Shown piece after piece: positions 6,569 through 14,380 of a stretch of DNA of 64,000 bases (positions within the stretch are counted from its first letter, which is position 1; the number at the start of each line of letters is the position of its first letter). The notes beneath the pieces are model-generated. The model saw only the letters and a list, made by a program, of their open reading frames with translations. It did not search any database and had not been told where the DNA came from. The translations under genes and the position numbers were made by a program. Source of the DNA: Clostridia bacterium (GTDB lineage Bacteria > Bacillota > Clostridia > Oscillospirales > Acutalibacteraceae); the NCBI GenBank assembly GCA_017414965.1, contig JAFQJL010000025.1, positions 174,371 through 238,370 on the forward strand, given 5' to 3'.

Positions 6569-8392
6569 TTACAGATCGATGTCGATTCCGCTCTTTTCGT
6601 CCGATACCTCATTCGAAAAATCGCCCAAACTCACATCGATGACCGGCTCTTTTTTCTCAACCGGAATGGCCGGAAAATCGTCGATCGGCGGCAGCAGGAT
6701 TACCGTCTCCTCCACGATCACTTCTTCCTCCGTCGGCTGTTCCTCCGCTTCGGATTCGGCGTTTTCATCCGTTTCCTCAACCGGCTCCTCTGCCGCTTCC
6801 TCCTCGTTTTTCGGGAAGAACTTCTTCTGCACGATCGGCCACAGGATCGGCCACAGCAACAGTACCACCGCGCCGAGAATCAACAGCGCGCCCAGCACGT
6901 ACAGCAGGACGATCCACACCACCGCGGACGAGCCGCTGCCCACCGCGCCGGTCTTGGCAAAACCAATCAGCGCGTAGTTATCCAGATCGTTGACCGTAAA
7001 GGTCAGCGTACCGTTCGTCGCCGTCACCGGATGCAGCTCGTACAGCGCATTCGAGCCGACAAGCGCCACCGCAAAGCTGCGTGCATCTGCCATGGTCTCC
7101 GGCACCGGAACGGTCACCGTGTAAGCCATATCCGCCACACCGGTGGTGATCGCCGTGTCAACACCGGTTCCCACTGCCTGCAGCGCGAAGTGGAACGGCA
7201 CCGTAACCGCCGAATCGGCCTTCATACCGGCAAAATCCTTGTTGCCCTTCATCGCGGCTTCGAGCATCGCCGCATCAACCGTCACATCCGTGGCAGCCTC
7301 CAATTTCGCAAAGATCGCACCTTGGTGCGCTTCGGCCAGATCATCGTAATTCTGCTTCGAAAGCTTCACTTTTGCCGCGCCGGCAAAGGTGCTGTAATCG
7401 CTCATACCCATCGCCGAAAGCAGATTGGTATCGACGATCACGTCGGTCCAAACCGCGTCCGCCTCCACCGCCGTGGTCAAGGTGTTATACACCGTCGCAT
7501 TGGTGGTGCCCGCCGTATGCGAGCCGGCGGTCGGCAGGGTCGTTTCGGTCGTCTCACCGGCAGACGTCGTCGTCTTGCCCGACTGGGACGTCAGCGCCAC
7601 CTGCTTGGTGCCGGTCGCTCCGTTGTAGGTCACGCCGGCGATGGTGGCGGTATCAAACACGCACTTGACCGTGACGGCCTTATCACTCGGCAGCACGCCG
7701 TTGAAGGTAACGGTGCCGTCGCTGTTGGTCTTTTGCGGCGCATAGGTACGCTCGCCCACCGTGAGGGAAATGCTGGCGTTGGCCACCGGCAGCTTGAAGG
7801 TTTTGTCGTACAGATACGCCACAACGTTCTTGCCGGAGACCGAGATCTGCATCAGCGTATCCACCGTGCCGGTGCGCGTGTAAGAAAACGGCACGCTACC
7901 CTTAGCAAACACCAACGTCGCCGAACGAGTGCCAAACGGCAATTTGCTCTGCGCCACGATCGCCTTGCCGCCGCTCACGCTATCCAACGCAATGTTCTTG
8001 CCGGCCGCCACGATCGAGGTCGGTGCCGAGCCGTCCGCGGAGGTGTACACGATCTCCATAATGCGGCTGCTGATCATGGTCACGCTCTGCACCCGCACCG
8101 AGAAACCGGCCGCCGTCGAACCGGTGGTCGTAGTGGTAGAAGCCGCCGTCGAGCCGGTGGTCGAGCTCGCCGCCGTCGAAGCGGTGGTCGACTCGGTCGT
8201 CGACGCCGTCGTCGAGCTGGTAGTCGATTCCGTGGTGCTCTCCGTCTCACTCGCCGAGGTGGAACTCTCCGTAGAGTCCGACGACGAGGTGGTTTCGGTG
8301 TTCGACGGATCCGTTTCGTCCGCCAGTACGCTCATCACGCCGACGTTTAACAGCAGCAACACCGCCAACAACATGGCCACATACTTTTTCAT
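6569..8392 (-). CDS. membrane-anchored Ser/Thr-rich surface protein with acidic cytoplasmic tail (unknown function)
   Basis: A 607-residue protein. Signal peptide about 1-25; Ser/Thr/Glu-rich stalk about 26-95; an extracellular region of roughly 380 residues that includes a carboxypeptidase-regulatory-like beta-sandwich (FKLPVANASISLTVGERTY...TNSDGTVTFNGVLPSD); a strong transmembrane segment (VVWIVLLYVLGALLILGAVV and onward) near 480-505; and a tail of about 100 residues very rich in Glu/Asp and Pro. Transmembrane anchoring with a long cytoplasmic tail, instead of LPXTG sorting, is also used by the giant glycosidases in this window. GGAGGAG lies about 8 bases before ATG 8392 and a promoter at 8446-8474. 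No enzymatic motif is seen; a surface adhesin or mechanosensing role would be guesswork. Confidence 0.8.
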   Translation of the reverse strand: MKKYVAMLLAVLLLLNVGVMSVLADETDPSNTETTSSSDSTESSTSASETESTTESTTSSTTASTTESTTASTAASSTTGSTAASTTTTTGSTAAGFSVRVQSVTMISSRIMEIVYTSADGSAPTSIVAAGKNIALDSVSGGKAIVAQSKLPFGTRSATLVFAKGSVPFSYTRTGTVDTLMQISVSGKNVVAYLYDKTFKLPVANASISLTVGERTYAPQKTNSDGTVTFNGVLPSDKAVTVKCVFDTATIAGVTYNGATGTKQVALTSQSGKTTTSAGETTETTLPTAGSHTAGTTNATVYNTLTTAVEADAVWTDVIVDTNLLSAMGMSDYSTFAGAAKVKLSKQNYDDLAEAHQGAIFAKLEAATDVTVDAAMLEAAMKGNKDFAGMKADSAVTVPFHFALQAVGTGVDTAITTGVADMAYTVTVPVPETMADARSFAVALVGSNALYELHPVTATNGTLTFTVNDLDNYALIGFAKTGAVGSGSSAVVWIVLLYVLGALLILGAVVLLLWPILWPIVQKKFFPKNEEEAAEEPVEETDENAESEAEEQPTEEEVIVEETVILLPPIDDFPAIPVEKKEPVIDVSLGDFSNEVSDEKSGIDIDL

Positions 8393-8445
8393 AATGACAA
8401 CTCCTCCTTTTCAGGTGAGAAAGCTTGATAGCTACAATCAAAATT

Positions 8446-8474
8446 AGTATATCATACTCCTACCGAAAAGTAAA
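8446..8474 (-). promoter_or_regulatory. promoter of the 607-residue surface protein gene
   Basis: Minus strand TTTACT (8469-8474), 17-base spacer, TATACT (8446-8451), about 54 bp before the start codon. Confidence 0.6.
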
Positions 8475-8610
8475 CCATCCGTCGACAAAAAATTGCAAAC
8501 AAAAAACGGGGCTCTATTTCGTTTGATTATACATATTCCTTATCCGTTATACAACGCATTTTGAAAAATTTCCGTCCGGCATCTTTTTTCGCAAAAGTGT
8601 AAATTTAGGC

Positions 8611-8639
8611 TTGACAATGACAACAAGTTGATTTATAAT
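8611..8639 (+). promoter_or_regulatory. promoter of tRNA-Ala
   Basis: A consensus TTGACA (8611-8616), 17-base spacer and TATAAT (8634-8639), ending 23 bp before the mature tRNA 5' end. The remaining stretch 8475-8610 holds no other feature I can see. Confidence 0.9.
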
Positions 8640-8662
8640 AGGAAAGCACGAAAAAAACAAAC

Positions 8663-8738
8663 GGGGAATTAGCTCAGCTGGGAGAGCGCCAGGTTCGCAA
8701 TCTGGAGGTCAGGGGTTCGATCCCCCTATTCTCCACCA
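8663..8738 (+). tRNA. tRNA-Ala (anticodon CGC)
   Basis: Acceptor GGGGAAT pairs with ATTCTCC and includes the G3-U70 wobble pair that identifies alanine tRNAs. Anticodon stem CCAGG/TCTGG with loop TTCGCAA gives anticodon CGC (codon GCG). T loop TTCGATC; encoded CCA at 8736-8738. Confidence 0.96.
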
Positions 8739-8740
8739 AA

Positions 8741-8776
8741 AAAAGACAGGTTTCATTTGAAACCTGTCTTTTTTTA
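8741..8776 (+). terminator. terminator of tRNA-Ala
   Basis: Perfect stem GACAGGTTTCA/TGAAACCTGTC followed by a run of T residues, starting just after the encoded CCA. Confidence 0.93.
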
Positions 8777-8892
8777 TGCGCTGACGGAAGTGTACTTTTT
8801 TAATTAAAAAGTTCGTTTTTTTAAGAAATCCCATTTTCCTATTCCCTTTTTCAAGAATAAATGGTATAAAAAGACTAAAGGAGGGCTGCTTT

Positions 8893-11271
8893 ATGAACAA
8901 CTTTCTGAAAACCTTCAAAAATCCCCCCAGAGAATACAGCATGGCGCCGTTTTGGTTCCTCAACGACGATCTGGATCCGGATCATTTGCGTTATCAACTG
9001 GACGAAATGGCCGCCAAGGGCGTCTACGAGTGCGTTCTCCACGCGCGCAAGGGACTGACCGTCCCCTATTTGAGCGAGGAGTGGTTTGACCGCATCGGCG
9101 TCATTTTGGAGAAAGCGCAGGCGCTTGGCATGCGCGTGTGGATCTACGACGAGGACAACTGGCCGAGCGGATACGCCGGCGGTCGCGTGGTGGCATCCAA
9201 CCCCGATTTCGCGGCCGAGTGCCTCACACTGGACAAGATCGTGCCGGTGCTGGGCAAACCGTTGGTCATTCCGGACGTTCCGGGCAAGCGTCTTGAGCGT
9301 GTGGTTGCCGTACACCGCAACGAAGAATTTTTCGACATTACCGGTCAGGAATGGGCTTCCCCGGAGTTGCAATACGAGGTGTACGTGTTCCGTTCGGAGA
9401 AGAACAAACACCATCCGGCGTACAGCGACCAGCCGTACATCAATTTGATGAACAAGGACGCTGTGGCCAAGTTCATTGAGGTCACCCACGCAGAGTACAA
9501 AAAACGCTTTCCGAAGCATTGGGGCACGACCATCAAGGGCTTCTTCACCGACGAGCCCGGATTCTATCAAAACTATCTCTACCAGACCTACAACCTCAAC
9601 ACCATCCCGTGGTGTGCGGATTTTTCGGATTACTTCAAAAAGATCAAGGGCTACGACATTATGCTCTATCTCTGCTCACTTTGGGATGATATGGGCGAGT
9701 TGTCGCACAAAACGCGCATCGATTATTTCGACGTGATGACCAAGCTCTACAACGAGAGCTTCTTTAAGCAGCTGCAAGACTTTTTGTCGGCGGACGGCTT
9801 GGTATCCATCGGTCACTTGCATCAGGAAGAGCATTTCAACAACACCGTGCAAATGGAAGGCGATTTCTTTGCGGATATGCAGTATCTCGACTACGCCGGC
9901 ATCGACCGCATCGACCGCGAGCGCGAGCGCGTGACCGAAAAGCTCGGCTCCTCCGCTATGCACCTGCAAAACAAGAAGTTCTGCTTCTCGGAAACGTACG
10001 GTTGCTTCGGCTGGGGTCTGACCATGGACGAGATCAAGCGCGAGTTGGATTGGCAGTACGTACAGGGCGTCAACAAAATGGTGCCGCACGCGTTTTTCTC
10101 CTCGATTGAGGGATTCCGCGTGAACGAATGCCCGCCTTCGTTCTTCACACAAAACCCCTTCTGGCCGTATTTTAAGAAATTTGCCGATTACACCACGCGC
10201 TTGTCGTATGCGCTCAGCGAGGGCGATTTCGCCGCCAACGTGCTGGTGTATTACCCCATCAAGAGCTGCTGGAAGGAATTCCAGCCGCTGGATACCCATA
10301 AGATTCGCCTGCTGGACGATGCGTTTATTCGCACCTCGCATTATTTGCTCACCCACCAGATCGACTTCGACTTTGTTGACGACGATTCGCTGGTTTCGGC
10401 CAAGCAAGAGGGCGATCAACTACACATCCACCGTACCGCCTACAAAGCGGTAATCGTGCCGCCGATCACCTATCTGCCGCCCGAAACCGAGCAGGCGTTG
10501 CTTGCTTTCGCCAAAAACGGTGGTCTGGTGATTGATCTGTCGGACAGCGGTCTGCTCGACCATCTGCCGACGCGGCATTCGCTGTCGCTTGCAGACCTGC
10601 CGGCGTTTAGCGCCGATCACGAATTGGCCGATCTGCGCCTACTGCTTCCCAGCGAACACTTCAAGTACCAACACCGTCGCGTTGAAGGCGGCGAGTTGTA
10701 CTTCATCACCGGCGAGAGTGACGAGGAAGCCTTGCTCACCGCCGAGCTCAAGGCCGCCGGCACCTGCTACCGATTGGATCCGGTTACCGGTGATGCCACG
10801 CCGTTTGAAACCGTACAGCAGGGCGACCGCACCGTCATCACCTATCGGATGCAGCCGTCGGAATCGCTTCTCTTGTATTTCCTCGATACGCCGTCGCAGG
10901 AAATTCCGCTGGAAAATTGGGAAGTCGTGTTGCCGGACGGCAAGACGGTAAAAACACCGCCCTGCACCTTCGACAAGCTCGGACTGGAAACATATTCCGG
11001 CGCCGTCGAGTATCGCGCGACGTTCTCCGCCACCGGCGGTCAGCTGACGTTGGATCTGGGTGACGTTCGCGAGATCGCCGAGGTGATCGTCAACGGAACC
11101 GCCGTAGACACCCTGTTGTGGAAGCCTTATCGCCTCAACATCGGCGGCTACACGGTCATGGGCGAAAACACCTTGTCGATCAAGGTAAGCAACACACCTG
11201 CCAACGCCTTGACCGCCCATCACCCACTTTCGGGTCTGGCATCGACTCCTCACCTTTGGATCGAAAAGTAA
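8893..11271 (+). CDS. glycoside hydrolase, GH106 (alpha-L-rhamnosidase)-like
   Basis: A 792-residue protein without a signal peptide, so probably cytoplasmic. It opens with MAPFWFLNDDLDPDHL, then a TIM-barrel region with VWIYDEDNWPSGYAGG (about 83-98), FFTDEPG (about 217-223) and IGHLHQEEHF (about 307), all aligning with the second such enzyme at 14381-16906. This block order is typical of GH106-like rhamnosidases. The acidic residues in TDEP and HQEEH are catalytic candidates by conservation between the two, not by proof. A C-terminal beta-sandwich (about 690-790; LTLDLGDVREIAEVIVNGT) resembles a galactose-binding/GH2 sugar-binding fold. GGAGG lies 8 bases before ATG 8893 and an extended -10, TGGTATAAA, about 25 bp upstream. 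The AraC regulator follows. Confidence 0.75.
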   Translation: MNNFLKTFKNPPREYSMAPFWFLNDDLDPDHLRYQLDEMAAKGVYECVLHARKGLTVPYLSEEWFDRIGVILEKAQALGMRVWIYDEDNWPSGYAGGRVVASNPDFAAECLTLDKIVPVLGKPLVIPDVPGKRLERVVAVHRNEEFFDITGQEWASPELQYEVYVFRSEKNKHHPAYSDQPYINLMNKDAVAKFIEVTHAEYKKRFPKHWGTTIKGFFTDEPGFYQNYLYQTYNLNTIPWCADFSDYFKKIKGYDIMLYLCSLWDDMGELSHKTRIDYFDVMTKLYNESFFKQLQDFLSADGLVSIGHLHQEEHFNNTVQMEGDFFADMQYLDYAGIDRIDRERERVTEKLGSSAMHLQNKKFCFSETYGCFGWGLTMDEIKRELDWQYVQGVNKMVPHAFFSSIEGFRVNECPPSFFTQNPFWPYFKKFADYTTRLSYALSEGDFAANVLVYYPIKSCWKEFQPLDTHKIRLLDDAFIRTSHYLLTHQIDFDFVDDDSLVSAKQEGDQLHIHRTAYKAVIVPPITYLPPETEQALLAFAKNGGLVIDLSDSGLLDHLPTRHSLSLADLPAFSADHELADLRLLLPSEHFKYQHRRVEGGELYFITGESDEEALLTAELKAAGTCYRLDPVTGDATPFETVQQGDRTVITYRMQPSESLLLYFLDTPSQEIPLENWEVVLPDGKTVKTPPCTFDKLGLETYSGAVEYRATFSATGGQLTLDLGDVREIAEVIVNGTAVDTLLWKPYRLNIGGYTVMGENTLSIKVSNTPANALTAHHPLSGLASTPHLWIEK

Positions 11272-11277
11272 AACGCC

Positions 11278-11314
11278 AACAACCCCGTCTTTACAGACGG
11301 GGTTGTTTCTTTTT
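11278..11314 (+). terminator. terminator of the first GH106-like gene
   Basis: A 13-bp stem AACAACCCCGTCT/AGACGGGGTTGTT with a TTAC loop and a following T-rich run, 6 bp after the stop codon. Confidence 0.93.
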
Positions 11315-11333
11315 TCCTTTGTTTAATAAATTC

Positions 11334-11362
11334 TTGATTTTTTGAAAAAAATAGTGTATAGT
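11334..11362 (+). promoter_or_regulatory. promoter of the AraC-family regulator gene
   Basis: TTGATT (11334-11339), 17-base spacer and TATAGT (11357-11362), ending 41 bp before ATG 11404. The preceding terminator separates it from the glycosidase gene. Confidence 0.75.
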
Positions 11363-11403
11363 GGGTAAAGATAAAAGATTTTTAATGTGTAGGAGGATGG
11401 GTT

Positions 11404-12228
11404 ATGAACCGCAGTCTGCAAATGTTTTCACGCGATGATTTCGCCTATGCGCAGGCGCCGGGCTTTAATATGCCCAACGCTCACTACCACGGCTGGTACG
11501 AGATTTACTATCTCGCCAAAGGCACGCGCCGCCACTTCATCGAGACCTCCATCTACGACATCCAAGAGGGCGACATCATTTTGATTCCCGAAATGACGGT
11601 GCACCAGACTATGCGTGTCCCCGGCAGCGACGCCGGCGAGCAGCACGTGCGCTATCTGCTCTCCCCTTACAAAGCAGACATTCCGCCGGTGTTTTTGCCG
11701 TTGTTTGACAAACACCATTATCGTCTGCCGAAGCCGTTGCAAAAACGCATCCAGCAGTGCTTTGAGGACTTAAATGAAGCGCCGCAAAAGCACGGTCAGT
11801 ACTACTCCTATTACATCAATGCCAACCTCATCAAGATTCTATCGCTGCTAGCGATGGCGGACGCTCAACAGCCGGCCGTGACGCTATCTGCGTTGGATTC
11901 GCGGATGCACAAGGCGGCCGAATACGTAAAAGAGCATTGTTGCGAACAACTGACATTGGCGGCCGTGGCAAAGGAATTCGGCTACACGAAAGAATATTTT
12001 TCCTCGGCGTTTAAGCGGTCTACCGGCTTCGGTTTCAGCGAATATCTCAACCATATGCGCATTTCCAAGGCGGTGCATTTGTTGCAGACGACCGACTGGT
12101 CGGTCACCAAGCTGGCCGCCCTTTGCGGATTTAACGACGGCAGTTACTTCGCCTCCGTCTTCCGTCGGTCGACCGGACTTTCCCCGCAAAAGTTCCGCTT
12201 GATGCAGGAATCCCTTGCTTCTGAATAA
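11404..12228 (+). CDS. AraC-family transcriptional regulator with cupin sensor domain
   Basis: A 274-residue regulator. Residues about 1-140 form a cupin-like sugar-sensing domain (HYHGWYEIYYLAKG, then GDIILIPEMTVHQT). Residues about 170-270 form the two helix-turn-helix AraC DNA-binding domain, with LTLAAVAKEFGYTKEYFSSAFKR in the first half (split here by eye) and LAALCGFNDGSYFASVFRR in the second, then GLSPQKFR. AGGAGG lies 7 bases before the ATG. It sits between two GH106-like glycosidase genes and probably activates one or both in response to a released sugar; this is inferred from position alone. Confidence 0.92.
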   Translation: MNRSLQMFSRDDFAYAQAPGFNMPNAHYHGWYEIYYLAKGTRRHFIETSIYDIQEGDIILIPEMTVHQTMRVPGSDAGEQHVRYLLSPYKADIPPVFLPLFDKHHYRLPKPLQKRIQQCFEDLNEAPQKHGQYYSYYINANLIKILSLLAMADAQQPAVTLSALDSRMHKAAEYVKEHCCEQLTLAAVAKEFGYTKEYFSSAFKRSTGFGFSEYLNHMRISKAVHLLQTTDWSVTKLAALCGFNDGSYFASVFRRSTGLSPQKFRLMQESLASE

Positions 12229-12266
12229 AAAAGTCCCCGAAGGCGTTCCTTCGGGGACTTTTTTAT
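12227..12266. terminator. bidirectional terminator between the AraC gene and nagB
   Basis: Stem AAAAAGTCCCCGAAGG with CCTTCGGGGACTTTTTT around CGTT; A and T runs flank both sides, so it can terminate the convergent genes on both strands. Confidence 0.93.
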
Positions 12267-12276
12267 GTTCGTTTTA

Positions 12277-13008
12277 TCAGCGATCCATCAGCGACGCCGA
12301 ATTCTCGTCGATGTAGAGATACCAGTCGCCGTGCTGCTTGAGCATCGTCGCCGGCACCATATTGGTCAGCTCGCACGCCATCGTATTCTTGATCGCTTCC
12401 GCTTTCGCCTTGTGCGGCACGGCGGACACGATAGAACGGCAGCGCATGATCTCGGAAACGGTCATCGAGATCGCCTGACGCGGCACGGCATCCATGTTCG
12501 GGAACCAACCTTCGTTGAGCTGCTGCTGACGGCAGGTCTCGTTGAGGTTGACGGTGATGTAAGACTCCTGACGATCGAAATCCGCCGGCGGATCGTTAAA
12601 CGCGATGTGCGCGTTCTCGCCGATGCCGATCAGCGCCACGTCGATCGGGGCTTCCTTGTATGCCTTGGTGAGCTCGGCGATGTTGGCCTCCACGTCGCCC
12701 TCGCCGTTGACCAGATACAGCTTCTTGACGTTGACAAACGCATTGAAGCGATCCAGAATATAGCGGCGGAAGCTCGCCGGATGATCGATGCTCATACCGA
12801 CGTACTCGTCGAGGTGGAACACCTCCACGACCGACCAATCCACGTCCTCTTTCACCAGCGCCGAGATGGTCTCAAACTGAGACATACCGGTCGACAGCAC
12901 CAAGCGGGCGCACCCTTTTTCCGCAATCGCCTTGTTAAGCAATTCCGCCGTTTTTTTCGCAGCCTTCTCACCGAGTTCTACAGCTGTTTTAGAGATATCC
13001 AATACCAT
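12277..13008 (-). CDS. nagB: glucosamine-6-phosphate deaminase
   Basis: Converts glucosamine-6-phosphate to fructose-6-phosphate and ammonia. The 243-residue protein shows the family blocks VEVFHLDEYVG and GIGENAHIAFNDPP (catalytic region) and an N-terminal sugar-phosphate isomerase fold (LVLSTGMSQFETI, where the family usually has G-G-(S/T)P). ATG 13008 is chosen because AGGA lies about 11 bases upstream; a GTG three codons earlier is almost on top of it. It follows nagA by 48 bp, forming a GlcNAc-6-P utilisation operon in the order nagA-nagB. The product enters glycolysis. Confidence 0.93.
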   Translation of the reverse strand: MVLDISKTAVELGEKAAKKTAELLNKAIAEKGCARLVLSTGMSQFETISALVKEDVDWSVVEVFHLDEYVGMSIDHPASFRRYILDRFNAFVNVKKLYLVNGEGDVEANIAELTKAYKEAPIDVALIGIGENAHIAFNDPPADFDRQESYITVNLNETCRQQQLNEGWFPNMDAVPRQAISMTVSEIMRCRSIVSAVPHKAKAEAIKNTMACELTNMVPATMLKQHGDWYLYIDENSASLMDR

Positions 13009-13056
13009 GTTGTTCACGTTCCTTTCGTTTCCTCTATTTGTTTCGCTTTCGCGATT

Positions 13057-14232
13057 TTACCGAATATATACCGTCTTTCCGCCGACGATCGTGCGGTGCA
13101 CCGTGATGCGATCGTCAAACAACACCACGTCGGCACGAAGCCCCTCTTGCAGATCGCCGCGATCGGTCAGCCCCATCGCCGCTGCCGGCGTCGCGGTCGC
13201 CATCCGCACCGCATCCCCCAGCGGAATACCGGCCTCGTAGACGGCGGTGCGTACCGTGCGATCCATCGTGGCAATACTACCGGCAAACGCCGAGCGATCG
13301 GGCAGCCACGCCACGCCGTCAGCCACGACGATCGGCACGCCGGTTTCGTAATGTCCGATGCGTCCGGCACTGCCCTCCGGCATTGCCGCGCCGCGATTGG
13401 AGTCGGTCACCAGCGCCATCCGGTTGGTGCCCTTCACCTTCCATGTCAGGTGCAGCAACTCCGGCGGCAGATGGATGCCATCGCCGATTGCCTCGGCGGT
13501 GATGTCGTCTGCCAGCATACAACCCTCAACCGCACCGCCGTGACGGAAACCGTCCTTGCGGTTGACCGAGGACATCCCCGAATAGAGATGCGTAGCCACC
13601 GTGCAGCCTTGAATAGCCGCTTGCAATATGGTCATCGAATCGGCGTCCGTGTGCGCTACGCCGGTCACCACGTCACGCAAAACGAGCGTTTCAATCACCT
13701 CGGCGGCGCCCTCCAGCTCCGGCGCCAGATCCCAGCGACGGATAAACGGATACGCGTTTAAAAAGCGCGTGACCTCCTCGGCGTCCGGCAACCGCAAGAC
13801 CTCCGGCGGTTGAGCGCCGGCTTGCGCGGCGTTGAAGTACGGACCTTCCATATGCGCGCCCAAGAACTGCGCGCCGTCGGACGGTGTCTCTGCCAACGGG
13901 CGCAGACTGTCCAGCGCCGCCGCCAGATCCTCGGCCGAGGCGGTCATCAGCGTCGGGTAGACGCCGGTCACGCCAAACCGCGCGTAGTCGACAAGCGCCT
14001 TTCCCGCACCGGCGGCATCCGCGTCCATAAAATCGTAGCCGTTGATGCCGTGAGTATGCAATTCCACAAATCCGGCCGAGCAATACAAGCCCTCGGCGTC
14101 GATTACCTCGGCATCCGCAGGCGGGGTATCGGTGATCGCCCGAATGTAACCGTCCTCTATCACCAGCGCTTTGGTCGTATCGTCGCAAACGCGACCGCCA
14201 ACGATCAAGCGTGCATTTTTAATAACCAGCAT
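13057..14232 (-). CDS. nagA: N-acetylglucosamine-6-phosphate deacetylase
   Basis: Removes acetate from GlcNAc-6-phosphate in the cytoplasm. The 391-residue amidohydrolase has FVELHTHGINGYDFMD (metal-binding H-x-H), GAHMEGPYFN (metal Glu), VAHTDADS and ATHLYSGMS (metal His residues), and a late VTDSNRGAAMPEG carrying the catalytic Asp. ATG 14232 is chosen for GGGAGG 7-8 bases upstream; longer upstream reading in frame has no ribosome binding site. It is the first gene of the nagA-nagB operon. An AAGCGCTT palindrome between a likely -10 and the ribosome binding site may be an operator. Confidence 0.94.
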   Translation of the reverse strand: MLVIKNARLIVGGRVCDDTTKALVIEDGYIRAITDTPPADAEVIDAEGLYCSAGFVELHTHGINGYDFMDADAAGAGKALVDYARFGVTGVYPTLMTASAEDLAAALDSLRPLAETPSDGAQFLGAHMEGPYFNAAQAGAQPPEVLRLPDAEEVTRFLNAYPFIRRWDLAPELEGAAEVIETLVLRDVVTGVAHTDADSMTILQAAIQGCTVATHLYSGMSSVNRKDGFRHGGAVEGCMLADDITAEAIGDGIHLPPELLHLTWKVKGTNRMALVTDSNRGAAMPEGSAGRIGHYETGVPIVVADGVAWLPDRSAFAGSIATMDRTVRTAVYEAGIPLGDAVRMATATPAAAMGLTDRGDLQEGLRADVVLFDDRITVHRTIVGGKTVYIR

Positions 14233-14250
14233 AACACTACCTCCCATAGG

Positions 14251-14278
14251 AAGCGCTTTATACAACTCCATTTTACCA
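14251..14278 (-). promoter_or_regulatory. extended -10 and AAGCGCTT palindrome before nagA
   Basis: On the minus strand TGGTAAAAT (14270-14278) looks like an extended -10 without a clear -35. The 8-bp palindrome AAGCGCTT (14251-14258) lies just downstream and shares its core with the palindrome at 48759-48770. Such sites bind LacI/CcpA-type repressors in Firmicutes; binding here is inference. Confidence 0.4.
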
Positions 14279-14347
14279 CAACAAATTCTCAATAACGCCA
14301 ATATTTTGGGGTTTTTTCGCTTTTGATGTAAATTTGTTAAGATAATG

Positions 14348-14378
14348 AAACCCGTCTGCGCTGAGCACAGACGGGTTT
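14348..14378 (-). terminator. terminator of the second GH106-like gene
   Basis: An 11-bp stem AAACCCGTCTG/CAGACGGGTTT starting 3 bp beyond the stop codon at 14381; the minus-strand T tract is weak (TTTCATTAT). Confidence 0.8.
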
Positions 14379-14380
14379 TC

